DNA from: Coix lacryma-jobi var. lacryma-jobi
Lineage: Eukaryota > Streptophyta > Magnoliopsida > Poales > Poaceae
Length of the DNA: 64,000 nucleotides
Reading direction: 5' to 3'
NCBI GenBank assembly: GCA_009763385.1
Contig: CM019828.1
Span: 28,658,540 to 28,722,539, forward strand
In this document: piece by piece, positions 31,349 to 42,399 of the stretch
Numbering within the stretch: the first letter of the stretch is position 1
Layout of the letters: each line of letters opens with the position of its first letter
Position numbers and translations under genes: made by a program
The notes under the pieces: model-generated
What the model was told of the DNA's origin: nothing
The model's input: the letters and a program-made list of their open reading frames with translations, nothing else
The model's database searches: none

Positions 31349-34300
31349 ATCTCCCCCTTTTTGGTAATTGATGACAACTCTACAAAGATATGGAAATTAT
31401 GCTCATTTGATTCTATGTTACTTATCCAACATTAAGACCATATGAGAGAATTTGGATAAGCACCATACAACCCGACTTTGTAGTGATAACTCCCCCTACA
31501 TGTGTGCTCAAATGGTTTGGATTCAAGCTTGCACACATGCATAAATATGAAATTTGTGGGAGTGTTAGCACTACTAAGTGATGCTAAGGTATACATGATG
31601 AAATTTTACCTTTGAAGCGTGCATACCACATTTTGATTCATCCTTAGCATCAACCTTGCTAGAAACAAATGAAACTAGATACCATGTGAGATCAACATTA
31701 TAAACATGGTTCTAGTTACCACTTGCTATGCTAAGACTATGCTCTAGATACCAAATAAAGGAAAACAATCATCATTCAAGTCTTAGCTCTAGCAAATATT
31801 GCACACAAGCATATAAGAATTTAGAACATATGCAATGTAAGCAAGCAAATGTAATGCACAACCAAATGCATCAAACATGTATTCATGAGCTTGCTCCCCC
31901 TACTTGTGTGCTCTCTTTGTCCAAGAATTTTGATCCTTTTCCATTGTTCAATCTTGCTCCCTCTTGATCCATGTCCATCTTCTTTTCTTCCATCTTCTTT
32001 TCTTGACTTCTCCCCTTTGTTCTTGACATATCATAAATGACATATCTTTGCCACAATTTCTCCCCCTTTGTCATCAATGACCACAAAAGGTATGCTTCTC
32101 TTGATACAAGGGGTTGACATTAGGGTAGATGGTTGACACTTGAGTCTTGTATGTTTGATGGACACTACCATATGTGTTGGAATGACACCATGTGTAGGAT
32201 CTTTGACCTTGATACCAATTGGTGGGGCACCTCCCCTATGTCATAGCATGGGTCATCCACTTGATAAGCTTGAGCTCTTGTTGGTGATGGATCTTTGCTT
32301 GATTTGATCACTTAAAGTTGAGGATCACTTGAAGTCTTGTAGGATACCACATGAATGAAAATTTAACTTGATATCCATTTGCATTATTATCTTCTTCTTG
32401 AACTCTTGTCATCTTCATGAGCTTCTCATTTGTGACTTGAACTAGGCAATATTGCACAAGATATCTAACTCGGTTTGCTCTAGAGTAAGCTTCTTCACAC
32501 ATCTTTCAATGGTTATCTTACTTATGTTGAATTAGACACTTGAATGTTCATCTTCTAGATCAAGTACTTGGGTTCACTAGCTCATGAACAAACTCATATA
32601 CTAACCACTAGATCATATAATCAAACAAGCAATAGTGGTAGGCTATGAATTTAAACTTTTCATTTGTCATGCATGATCCTATTAAGCATGTACTATATGC
32701 ACTAACCGCATACTAGTAAGAGATGAAATGATCATGCACATTACAATGATACCTTTGCTATCTTGGAGTAGAGGATAGTCATTAGATTCCAATTAAGCTC
32801 CAAATAGCAATGTGAAGTTCATGGTGAAGACCAATTGATACCAATTGATAGAACAAATCTTCACCCATATGATCAAGTGCACTAGCTCACTGTTGTGGTT
32901 GGCTTGTCTCTTTATTTGCTCATAGCTTGCATATAAATACCACTTGAGTTGCCATGATTTGCTCTCTCTTTTGGGTGTTGCTTGCTCTCTAGATCAACCC
33001 TTTTGATTTCTCCAACTAAGCATCTCCAATGATACTTTAGATCACCACTTCCATGTTAGCCTTCCAAGCCTAGCTTGGTTAACCTACCAAAGGCGGCAAG
33101 CCCCTACAAAAAGGAGAAGTGACCTCTCTCCAAAGAATCATCCTTGATACTCACTTGAATTGACTTGGATTGATTGATCCATTTGAACTCTTCTTGAAAT
33201 ATGACATTGAAACCTTCTTTAAGTCCTTTTCTTTCTTCCAAAATGATCTTTATTTGATACTAGAACTTGAGCTTCATCTTGATGTTGGTCTTGATCTTCA
33301 ATTTGAGTACCAATTGTGTGCCAAAAACACTCCACAATCAAATGACCTTGTACTCATCTTTGTCATGCTTCTAGCTCATCTCAAAACCAAACATAGGTCC
33401 CTCAACCACTTATAAACATGATTCCAACTTGAGGGCCTTTCAATTAAAGTGACTCTAGATCAATCCAATATTTGTCACTTTTCTGGCAGATTTTGTCCTT
33501 CTCGAAGAAACATTCATATCTCCCAAAATATAAGTCCAACTACCATGAAATTTGGTGGAGATGTGCTTCTCTAAGTGTTCTAGTAGCCATAAAAATTTGA
33601 GCTTCATTGGCTTTCTAGATTGCTACCAGATTTCAATTTTTTTCACTTGCTGTCCATGCTAAAAACTGCTGCAATAGAGTTGACAAGATCCACTACCACA
33701 TGGAGTTTCACTTATCCAATGGATTCCAATTTTCTACAGCAACTAATACTATAAGTATATAGCATGCACACCAAATTTCAAGTCAATCCAATAAAATTTG
33801 ATCACTCAAACATGGCTATCTTCTCAGCTCACTCAGATTTCAGATTTTTGACAACTTTGAGCAATTGAGCTATACTCTACCAATTTGAATCAAACTTGAG
33901 CTAACATGTTTGAATACTCTCACAAGACATATATTCATTCAAATCACTTACTAAAGGTCATCTTGTGAACATATCCAATCAAACTAACTCAATTTTGATC
34001 ACTAAGCATTAAATCCATTCAAACATCTTATAGCAAGCAACATATGCATATATATCCAATTCAATCATCTCATATGCATCTAAAATAACATGATCAACTA
34101 GATATATACCTTAGTAGCTCATGATCATCCAAATAGCAAGCTTCTACTTAATTCGATTGCAAGCCTTCAAATAATTCCAATCAACCACCACAACTTGATC
34201 TTTTGCACTTGTATGTTGTAGCACTTGGACTTCACTTCACTTGACTTGGCATTGGGATGAGAATAGCAATAAGCTTCATTACTTGACTCAATCATATGAT

Positions 34301-34353
34301 GGACAATATGGAATTGATTGAATCAAGCCTCCAATGCCATGGTACCTGCACAA
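31349..34353 (-). other. Non-coding interior of element F with repeated polypurine tracts
   Basis: About 3 kb, AT-rich, without a convincing ORF. On the minus strand purine tracts of the AAAGGGGGAG type recur (complements of CTCCCCCTTT near 31352, CTCCCCCTAC near 31491 and 31891, and CTCCCCCTTTG near 32061). The one at 31349-31360 abuts the 3' LTR and is the functional polypurine tract. This resembles the region downstream of pol in autonomous Sireviruses, so pol has been cleanly removed. Confidence 0.7.
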
Positions 34354-34737
34354 TCATCCACTTTTTGATGGTACCCAAACTAGTTTGGGTCCTCTCAAGT
34401 TAGGTGCAACATACTTAGGCAATGCCTTAGTATGAATAGCGGGATGAGTTGTAATAGTAGCCTTAGAGGTACCATTTTCATCCTTTCTAAGCACAATATT
34501 ATCATCAATTGAACTAGGCTTAGAAGTATTACCTAGGGGACATGAATTTGCCATGTGTCCCCTTTCCCGGCATGAGTAGCAAATTCTCTTTGATTGAGCC
34601 TTTTCTTCCTTGCTCATTTGTTGCTTCTCATTGCCTTGCCTCTCATGAATTGCTTGAGCCTTCTTCTCAAGCTTGGTAGGACACTTCGAGGCAAAGTGTC
34701 TCATATCATTACATTTGTAGCACTTGATGTGAGCCAA
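34354..34737 (-). CDS. gag: Element F gag C-terminal part with two zinc knuckles
   Basis: The frame overlaps the end of the main gag frame by 37 bases and is shifted by one base. It has CYKCNDMRHFASKC and CYSCRERGHMANSC, both CX2CX4HX4C knuckles, and ends VWVPSKSG-stop, a usual end of this gag type. It may be made by a frameshift, or a one-base indel has split a single gag. With the knuckle in the upstream frame, gag has three RNA-binding fingers. Confidence 0.8.
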   Translation of the reverse strand: MAHIKCYKCNDMRHFASKCPTKLEKKAQAIHERQGNEKQQMSKEEKAQSKRICYSCRERGHMANSCPLGNTSKPSSIDDNIVLRKDENGTSKATITTHPAIHTKALPKYVAPNLRGPKLVWVPSKSG

Positions 34738-36230
34738 ACTTTCTTCTCATCTTGATTCTTGCTCATCATCTTGGCATCTTGGATATGAGTTGGATGCCTT
34801 GCTCTTCCGCCCCTTCTTATTTTCTTCTTCTTCATCAAGTCACCATCATGATGGTTGTTCTTGATTTGAGCTTGGGGCTTCTTCTTGTTGGGGCAAGCCT
34901 TTGCAAGATGTCCCATCTCATGGCATTGATAGCACATGAAATGAGATAGCTTTTCTTGTTCTTGCTTCTTCATTTCTTTTGCATATGTTCTCTTGCCCCA
35001 TCTCTTGCCTTTGACATTGCTTTTGTTAAAGCCAATGCCACTCTTGTCACCATAGCTTCTTTGATTCTTCATCATGTGCTCATGGGTGACCTTTGATTTA
35101 CACCACCTCTCTAACTTGTTGCTCAAGTTCTTCACTTCACTTTTGAGCTCATTGTTCTCCTTCAAAAGGTTAGTCTCACAAGACAAAGAAGTAGAACAAG
35201 CATCTAATTGTGAAGAACATGGCATAGATAATAAATCTTCACAAGAGGTGGATACATGCTTCTTTTCTTCATCACAAGGGTTAGCACAAGTATGCGATTG
35301 ATCAATTGTCCCATGTGATGAGCTCTCACTAGTTTTAATTTGTTCATTAGAAAGCTTACTAGTGAGAAAAGCATGGTCTTGCACCAAGTTATCATGAGCA
35401 ACACATAGTTCCTCATGAGTCAATTTAAGCTCATCATGTGAACAAGTAGTAACATAAAGTAGGTCCTTTTGTTGTTCACATGCATTCTTTAGAAATGAGT
35501 TTTCTTTTGTCAATTTTGCATTTTTAGATATCTCATTTTCTAAAGCAATGGTCATGCTAGCAAGTCTACTAACAAGCTCATCATAGGAATCATGATCAAT
35601 CACATTGCAATTTGATACCTTAGTGTCACCTTGTGACATGAAGCAATATGATGATGTTGGAGAGCTTGTAGTAGCATCATCATTGGAGCATGTACCATCA
35701 TTACCATCAAGTGTGCTTGAGATTGAATCATCACTTGCATCACTTGAGGCATCATCTTCCATCTTGTCAAGTGTGCTTGAAGTATCTTCATTGATTGCAT
35801 CACTTGAACATGAGGTGAAGCAATCTTCCACAATCACAGAGTTGTGGTCTTGCTCAACATCCTCATGTGCCACCGGTTCATCCTCCTTTATGAACTTGCC
35901 ATCATCAAACGTGGAGGGATCACCGAAGGTGGTCTTGATGGATTCCCACATCTCATGGGCGGTCCCTTTGGAGTTGATCTTGTAAAACAACTCAAAACTC
36001 AATGCATCCATTAGATAACAATAAGCATTTGCATCAAGTTCAAAAAGATCCTTTTGAGCTTTGGTGAGATTTCTATGGTCCAAAACATGAGTGAGACCAC
36101 TAGTGATAATCCACCAAAACTTTGGCCCCTTTGCACGAAAATGATCAAGCATATGGTGTTTCCATTGTGCAAAGTGTGTGCCATCAAAAATATGTGTATC
36201 ACACACATCATCTAGCCCACTAGATGCCAT
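34701..36230 (-). CDS. gag: Element F gag (509 aa in the main frame)
   Basis: The ATG at 36230 lies about 40 bases after the PBS. The N-terminal 130 residues are a copia gag core (FDGTHFAQWKHHMLDHF, LDANAYCYLMDALS, AHEMWESIKTTFG). A Ser/Asp-rich region of about 90 residues follows, then a heptad-rich region (residues about 205-350, KLTHEELCVAHDNLVQDHAFL). A basic segment and a zinc knuckle CYQCHEMGHLAKAC follow near residue 440. The frame ends in a Lys/Arg-rich stretch. The gag frame is open, so selection or recent descent from an active element is likely. It lacks any pol and would depend on enzymes of a related Sirevirus. Confidence 0.88.
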   Translation of the reverse strand: MASSGLDDVCDTHIFDGTHFAQWKHHMLDHFRAKGPKFWWIITSGLTHVLDHRNLTKAQKDLFELDANAYCYLMDALSFELFYKINSKGTAHEMWESIKTTFGDPSTFDDGKFIKEDEPVAHEDVEQDHNSVIVEDCFTSCSSDAINEDTSSTLDKMEDDASSDASDDSISSTLDGNDGTCSNDDATTSSPTSSYCFMSQGDTKVSNCNVIDHDSYDELVSRLASMTIALENEISKNAKLTKENSFLKNACEQQKDLLYVTTCSHDELKLTHEELCVAHDNLVQDHAFLTSKLSNEQIKTSESSSHGTIDQSHTCANPCDEEKKHVSTSCEDLLSMPCSSQLDACSTSLSCETNLLKENNELKSEVKNLSNKLERWCKSKVTHEHMMKNQRSYGDKSGIGFNKSNVKGKRWGKRTYAKEMKKQEQEKLSHFMCYQCHEMGHLAKACPNKKKPQAQIKNNHHDGDLMKKKKIRRGGRARHPTHIQDAKMMSKNQDEKKVWLTSSATNVMI

Positions 36231-36267
36231 CCTCTCGGGTCAGTGAAGACCACAAATGAGAGACCTT

Positions 36268-36279
36268 GCTCCGATACCA
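36268..36279 (-). promoter_or_regulatory. Primer-binding site of element F
   Basis: The minus strand reads TGGTATCGGAGC two bases after the LTR end, the initiator-Met tRNA complement with one mismatch, shared with elements C and D. Confidence 0.85.
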
Positions 36280-36281
36280 AT

Positions 36282-38803
36282 TGAAGGAATCGAGATGGCG
36301 GACTAGAGGGGGGGTGAATAGTCCTTTTTAAAACTTAAACTTAATCGCAGCGGAACGGCTAACCGAAACAAATGCGGAATTAAAACTATCGGTCTAGCCA
36401 AGACTACACCCCTCTACCTATACTTTATGACACCTTACAAAAGATCCTAATCAATGCAAATAAGGTGTCGGGCTAGCTAGAGCTCACCTATCCAATTCTA
36501 GAAGCAAGGTCACACAAGCCTATGCATCTAGTACTTCAAGCACGGGGGAGCTCCTACACAATCTAGTAAGCAAAGCACAAAGCTCCTAAGCTCACTAGCA
36601 ATGCTCAATAACAAGGCTACACAAGCCAAATTAGAGAGCTCAAATTACTTAGCTACACCAACTAAGCAATGTGACTAACAAGGCTATTCGAGCCAATTAG
36701 TCACGCAAGAGATCTACTTCTAGGCTACACAAGCAAAGAAGATAACTAGTAAGCTACACAAGCTAATTATAAGAGCAACTACACAAGCACAATATATATA
36801 TGAAAGTAAATACAAGCTTGTGTATGGAGATAGCAAACCACCGAGTAGATGCAGACAATGTTGACACGGTGATTTTATCCCGAGGTTCACTTGGTTGCCA
36901 CCAAGCTAGTCCCCGTTGTGTCGACCACACACTTTGGTAGTTCGGCGGCTAATAGGCACCACACCTAGCTCGACACTCGAGCGCCGCAAGAACTCACCCA
37001 CAAGTGAGGGTAACTCAATGACACGCGCAATCCACTAGAGTTTCTCTTCGCGATCCCCGCGGGGCGAGCACAATGCCCCTCACAAAGCTTCTCCGGAGCC
37101 ACGCACAATCTTCACGCGGGCTTCACGACGGAGACTCCAACACCAAGCCGTCTAGGAGGTGGCAACCTCCAAGAGTAATAAGCACCACCGGCTTGCAACA
37201 CGAACACCTAGTGCCACTCGATGCAATCTCTCAAAGCAACGCACTAGAATCACTCACTCGCATTAGATTCGCACACTAGCAAGCACAAGCGAGTTAGAGG
37301 GCTCCCAAGCACATCCACACAAGCCACCAAGGCTTTGGAGTGCTCCAACACCGGCCCAAAGCCGGCCCCAACGACTATATATAGAAGTGAGCGGCCAACT
37401 AGCCGTTTCCCCTTTTCTGCGCTTCGGTCGGTAGTACCGACCCTTCCTGGGCGGCAGTACCGACTAGGTCAAACTAGCCGTTAACACAAGGTCCGCTGAT
37501 TTCGGCGAGGCACCGACTCTCTGGTCGGTACCTCCGAGGTCGGTAGTACCGGCCCTATGGCGGTACTGCCGGCAGGCTACTTTCGGATCTACACAGAACG
37601 CATTCAAAAACTTCCTCCAGACCTTTGAACTACCGACCCCCTGGTCGGTACTTCCGAGCCCGGTGGTACCGGCCCTATGGCGGTACCACCGCCAGGTCTA
37701 CTTTCTCTCAACACAGAGAGCTCCGCAAACTTGCTGACCTCGGTGCTACCGAGGGCGGTTGTACCGACATAATGGCGGTATTACCGCTAGGCCAAAACTG
37801 GCCACTTCCAGAGAGCTCCGCGAAACCCTTCAGGGCCACGGTACCACCGACCATGGTCGGTACCACCGCCGGCGGTAGTACCGAGATGATAGCGGTACCA
37901 CCGCCAGGCCAAACCAGCCTCAACACAGAGAGGGCTGCACGCAGCACCTATGGGCGGTACCACCGACCACCCTGGTCGGTACCACCGACCATACAGAAAA
38001 CTTCATTTTCTTCTCTGTGTTGATCCAAAACTACTTCAACAACTTCTCCTTTGCAAATGTGCTAACACCAACAAGTATTCATCATCTTGTGCAAGTGTGT
38101 TAGCATTTTCACAATCATTTTTCAAAGGATTTTCACTTGCTCTCACCACGCCACTCGATCCTAGCAACATCGCAAAGTTAGATCGCTCAAGTGGCACTAG
38201 ATGACCGATATGCAAACAAGTTTGCTCCTCTTGATAGTACGGCCATCTATCCTAAACCCGGTCATAAACTTCTCTGCACACCTATGACCGGTGAAATGAA
38301 ATGCCCTATAATTATACCTTTGCCTTGCGCATTCCATTTCATCTCCTCTGGTGTTGATGCAACACATGCACCAACCTCTTCATCAAATGATATGATCCAC
38401 TTCATATCATCACATGGCCTCCATGGTCCATCGATCTTGACATCACTTGCTCTTCACCATCGCTTTGGTCCTTCGGCGCCAAGTCTTGCTTAAGCCTCCC
38501 GACACTCGGTACCAACGGCTTCAAAGCCTCAACTTGTCCTTCACCTTCGCAACCGGTCCATCAAGCCAAGTCTTGCCTTGATCTTCTCCATCTTAGCCAC
38601 ATGACCACATGTCATGTTTCATGTGCATTAAGCTCCTTCTTCACATGTGTGAGCGTTGCAACATATTCCAAGCCATTTCTCCTCTATGGCATATGTTGCT
38701 CACACATGATCACCTGTGGACTAATCTCCTGTGTATCTCACATAAACATCGTTAGTCCACCTAGGTTGTCACTCAATTACCAAAACCAAACAAGGACCTT
38801 TCA
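36282..38803 (-). repeat. 5' LTR of element F (2522 bp)
   Basis: Matches 28827-31348 with few substitutions. The TATA box CTATATATAG lies at 37375-37384, the palindrome array at 37420-37995 directly upstream in element orientation, and U5 with a repeated GCTTGTGTAGC phrase downstream (36570-36830). U5 sequence is shared with the solo LTR at 56424-58831, although the palindromes differ. Confidence 0.93.
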
Positions 38804-38808
38804 CCCCG

Positions 38809-39717
38809 ACTCCATCGTCAGTGACCGCTATCCCGTCTTCACCGGCAGGTTTGGCGCGATTTGTTTCGACAAGCCGACGTCCAGCTTCGCATGAGCACCG
38901 CCTTCCACCCGCAGACGGACGGGCAATCTGAGGCTGTTAACAAGGTTATCGCGATGTACCTTCGTTGCCTTACTGGAGACCGCCCCCGCGAATGGCTGGT
39001 CTGGCTTCCGTGGGTCGAGTTCTGCTACACATGGCCTATCATTCAGCGCTCCAAACGTTGACGTTCACGGTGGTCTATGGGCGCCCACCGCCGGAGCTAC
39101 TGCCCTATGCGCCGGGTCGTGCTCAGACAGAGGTCATCGACTCCTTGCTGGCCAACCGTGACGAGTTCCTCACCGAGGTTCGCGCCAGGCTCCTCCAAGC
39201 TCAAGACTACGCCTGCCCCTTCTACGACGCCAAGACTACGCCTGCCCCTTCTATGACGCCAAACACCGCGCGCTGGAGTTCGCGGTGGGCGATTGGGTGT
39301 GGCTCCGCCTGCTTCACCGGCCAACTCAGTCACTTGCCCTAGGCGCTCGGGGCAAGATGGGTCCCGCTACGCCGGCCCTTACAAGGTGCTCGAATGCATG
39401 GGCGAGGTGGCGTATCGTCTCCAACTGCCAGAGGGTGCCCGGATTCATGATGTGTTCCATGTTGGGGTCCTCACCAAACCCTTTCGTGGCCCGGCGCCTG
39501 CATCTACTCCGGCGCTGCCTCCACTTCGACACGGTCGTCCGCTACTATAGCCCGCCCGCGTCCTGCGCTCCAACCTTCGTCGCGGCGTTTGCCACATGCT
39601 CGTCCAGTGGGCAGATATGCCGGCATCGGAGGCTACATGGGAACCTGTTTAAGATTTTTGCGCAGCACACCCCTCATTTCAGCTCAAGGACGAGCTGTTT
39701 TCGGATGAGGGGAGAGA
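38809..39717 (+). pseudogene. Element A integrase C-terminal half and chromodomain
   Basis: After element F the frame resumes with the second catalytic Asp block (SIVSDRYPVFTG), then MSTAFHPQTDGQSEAVN with the catalytic Glu. WLVWLPWVEFCY follows, then the C-terminal domain (AGPYKVLECMGEVAYRLQLPEGARIHDVFHVGVL) and a chromodomain remnant (VQWADMPASEATWEPV) at about 39597-39650, ending QLKDELFSDEG near 39708. Frame changes occur near 38880, 39060, 39230 and 39355, and a short direct repeat CGCCAAGACTACGCCTGCCCCTTCTA-like is duplicated at about 39206-39255. The purine tract GAGGGGAGAGA precedes the 3' LTR. Confidence 0.85.
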
Positions 39718-39949
39718 TGTTATGGTCGGTCGTACCTATAAACGCCGAGGGCGTGGCTAGCCGATAGGCCTCAACGAGAGTCCGTTTGTTAGTAGATTTG
39801 GATTCTAATTGGAACTATATAAGTACAAGTAGTGGATAAAGATTAAGTTTAGCCTGTGATTGAGACGATTTGTCTCCCTTGGGCGCCCAGCATCGTTGCC
39901 GACCTGCTATTGCCGTCTGCTGGGCCTCCGTTTTTGTTTTGTTTGTACA
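39718..39949 (+). repeat. 3' LTR of element A (232 bp)
   Basis: It begins TGTTATGGTCGG after the purine tract GGGGAGAGA and ends TTTGTACA just before the kinase exon at 39953. It contains TATATAAG (39826-39833). The short length is typical of Reina-type chromoviruses. The partner LTR is outside the window. Confidence 0.7.
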
Positions 39950-39952
39950 GAG

Positions 39953-40150
39953 ATGGCAGAATCAATGGTCATGGTGGAGACCCCTCATACTGACTTGATC
40001 ACATACAAGCGTCGAGAGAGGCACATTCGTGTCAGGAGTTTCACCTATGACGAGGTGTGTGCGGCGACACATGGTTTCGAAGTAGACCGTTTCCTGGGAC
40101 AGGGTGGGTTCGGCCAAGTGTACAGGGGCTTTCTTGATAGCACCAATCAG
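39953..40150 (+). pseudogene. Kinase exon piece 1 (juxta-kinase region and glycine loop)
   Basis: Reads MAESMVMVETPHTDLITYK and continues to LGQGGFGQVYRGFLDSTNQ, then a GT donor at 40151. The ATG may not be the native start, because an N-terminal exon with an acylation signal would be expected upstream. Confidence 0.85.
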
Positions 40151-40600
40151 GTTGGTTCACATGCCTGTGCTCAATGATGGTTCCAGATATGTTTGTGTGC
40201 TAAATCATATGATTCTTTGTTTCTCCGTTGCTCAAAAGGACTAGATTGATCTTGATGTGTATAACTGAAGACTGAAATGGTGACTGTGACTGTTGTGTGC
40301 AAGAAAAGATTGCTGTGGTATTTTTTTTTTCTTGTTTATAGCTGAGTGTTGATCAATAATGTATATGGTTAATCGATGATAGTTGTTGCTACTGTGTTAC
40401 TTGAATGAACTGAAGTGATCTTAATAAGTATGATCAGAGTAGCACCTACAAGAAAGGATACGTGTACCTTTTTTTCTTTATGTATCTGAATGCTGATGGA
40501 TATTATCGTTAATTTATCATGAAAAAAAGGATGGGTAAGATATGTTTGTTGGCTTTCATTTCTTGTATGATATTCTAATTCTGGAAAGGTGCCTGGACAG
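40151..40600 (+). other. Kinase intron 1
   Basis: GT at 40151, T-rich sequence, and acceptor GGACAG at 40600. No coding content or transposon ends seen. Confidence 0.75.
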
Positions 40601-40759
40601 GAGGTGGCTATAAAGAGGCTCGATCCTCAGGGACAACAAGGGCATAGGGAATTCGTCACTGAAGTTCTGATCTTGAGCAATGTGCACCACCCAAATCTTG
40701 TAAAGCTCGTTGGATATTGCACTAGTCATGACCAGAGGATTTTAGTTTATGAGTATATA
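40601..40759 (+). pseudogene. Kinase exon piece 2 (lysine, alpha-C helix, hinge)
   Basis: Reads EVAIKRLDPQGQQGHREFVT, LSNVHHPNLVKLVGYC and LVYEY, with the ATP-binding Lys and the helix-C Glu. The reading is cut after GAGTATA at 40759 by a Helitron-like 3' end and continues at 45419 with TGTCTTTGGG (MSLGSL). Confidence 0.9.
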
Positions 40760-41906
40760 CTAGGAAAAGATGCCCGTGCGATGCACCGGGATGATAAAAT
40801 TATTAAAATTAAATAATTAGTATTTGATAATAACAACATATGGTGCAAAATGTCTAGTGAAGCTATGAGGATTTTTTCCAGTTTATATGTTTCTCTATTA
40901 CAATTTTATGAAATTCAGACATTTCAAACAAACAGTGAATATAGAATTACACTTTTTATATGAATGTGTTATATGATATAATGTGTATACATTATCGTGT
41001 CTTCTATGCTTTTAAAAATAAAAAATTATCGCGTTTGATTAATTCCATCTATCACAATGGTCCAGTCGTCCAGACGGTGGATTGAAGTAAAGATACAAAA
41101 AATATTATAATATTTAATTAAAAAAATAAGCAGTTACTAAAGTTTACAGAATTAATCAGCTTAGCTCTAGTAATCTAAAACAATCATATAGTGCCATACC
41201 TTTTTTTCACTGCAGACTGGTCACTGTGGTAAGATCTTTGTATCACTTTATATTCATTATTTTGGATGAAACGTCCCAGTCAATTATATCTCATCACACA
41301 CACATTCTTTTTATATGCCCATCAAACTTAATTGACCTCGACATATTTATATATAAAATAACTTAATTATCTTAAGAGACTACAACCTACAAAGACTCTA
41401 CGAGTATTGGCTTTTTAATTTTTTATTTCCTTTCTTTATTTTTCTCTCTTGCTTATTTTCCTTATCTTATTACTTTCCTTTTTCTCTCTGCATTATCCCA
41501 TCGCCAAGACTCCTTCATCGCACGGTTTCTCCACACACATGCACAATTTCTTTTCCGACTCTTCGTTGAGCCTCAGTATCGGCCTAGCCAGGTCTCGTCC
41601 AGAACCAGGATGACATCATCGCCTAACCTTGGCCTTCGCGTGCCGGTCAGAGGCCCTCCCTGCGTCATCCTTCTCGCTCGGCCTCACATCGGCTGGAGGT
41701 CCCTCACATATCTCCAGGGCAAATCTGCCAATAGATAAACTACGCAATAGCAGCAACGCGAGCGCAGGGCTGGGTGCGGTAGGGCAGTATGGCGGCTATG
41801 TGGGCGCAGCTACGGTGCACGCTCGTGTCCCCAAGATAGATGCAATTAGCTAATACTCTATATGTGTAATTAGTCTATATTTTTTAGTCTGTAATTAATA
41901 CTATGA

Positions 41907-42241
41907 CCTTATTTAGTTGCTCAAATTTTGCAAAATTTACTGTAGCATTTATAAATCAAAGATTAGGAGGACTAAATATGATCTAAATATAAAACTAATT
42001 ATACGGGTGGACAGAAAATCGCAAGATCTATCTATTAAGCCTAATTAACCCGTCATTAGAGACTGTTTACTGTAGCTCAACATTGTCTAATCATGTTCTA
42101 ATTAGGCTCATTAGAAAGGTCTCTGATTTTACCAGGGGTTGTTGGAATGGGTTTTATCATTAATTCATGTTTAATCTCTAAATTAGTGTTCCAATATTTC
42201 TTGTATAATGCAAAATTATTTTGCGTGGTATCTAAATAAGG
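41907..42241. mobile_element. MITE with CCTTATTTAG inverted termini
   Basis: The ends CCTTATTTAG (41907) and CTAAATAAGG (42241) are perfect inverted repeats, and subterminal sequences are also partly complementary. No ORF. The terminus resembles the abundant grass MITEs starting GGCCTTGTTTAG. Superfamily is uncertain because the target duplication is not clear. Confidence 0.7.
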
Positions 42242-42399
42242 CCTATATATATGTAAAATTTTGGGTAGAAACTAAACACCTCTGAAAATCAAAAACCATT
42301 GGTCTATAGAACAAGTCTATCCACTATTGCACGCACACTTGTTTCCATGAGGGGCCTAAAAGAAATTCTGGCCAACTGCTTTATCCATTCGTCCCCCCG

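Larger units (their letters stand above)
28827..38803 (-). mobile_element. Element F: gag-only non-autonomous Sirevirus, minus strand, TSD ccccg
   Basis: Two LTRs of exactly 2522 bp (28827-31348, 36282-38803) start TGAAAGGTCC and end ATTCCTTCA on the minus strand. TSD ccccg is at 28822-28826 and 38804-38808. The initiator-Met PBS and a polypurine tract are present. The 4.9-kb interior codes only for gag (36230-34354); no protease, integrase, RT or RNase H can be found on either strand. At least seven LTR differences were seen in a base-by-base scan, so the insertion is young. Complete LTR retrotransposons that keep only gag have been described in plants (TR-GAG elements); this fits that definition. 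Confidence 0.92.
229..39949 (+). mobile_element. Element A: ancient Reina-type Ty3/gypsy chromovirus, host of nested insertions
   Basis: Five separated pieces (229-978, 3366-3690, 25758-26306, 27699-28826, 38809-39949) give, in order, gag zinc knuckle, protease, reverse transcriptase, RNase H, integrase, chromodomain and a 232-bp 3' LTR. Each piece stops and resumes at the same codon across an insertion, and most insertions carry 5-bp target duplications, so the pieces are one element. The short LTR and the chromodomain fit the Reina lineage of plant chromoviruses (inference from family knowledge). Multiple frameshifts and stops make it inactive. The 5' LTR lies outside the window. Without its insertions the visible part is about 4.2 kb. 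Confidence 0.85.

Noticed and set aside
36268..36279. tRNA gene fragments
   Set aside because: The 12-13 base matches are primer-binding sites beside LTRs; no cloverleaf could be folded around them.
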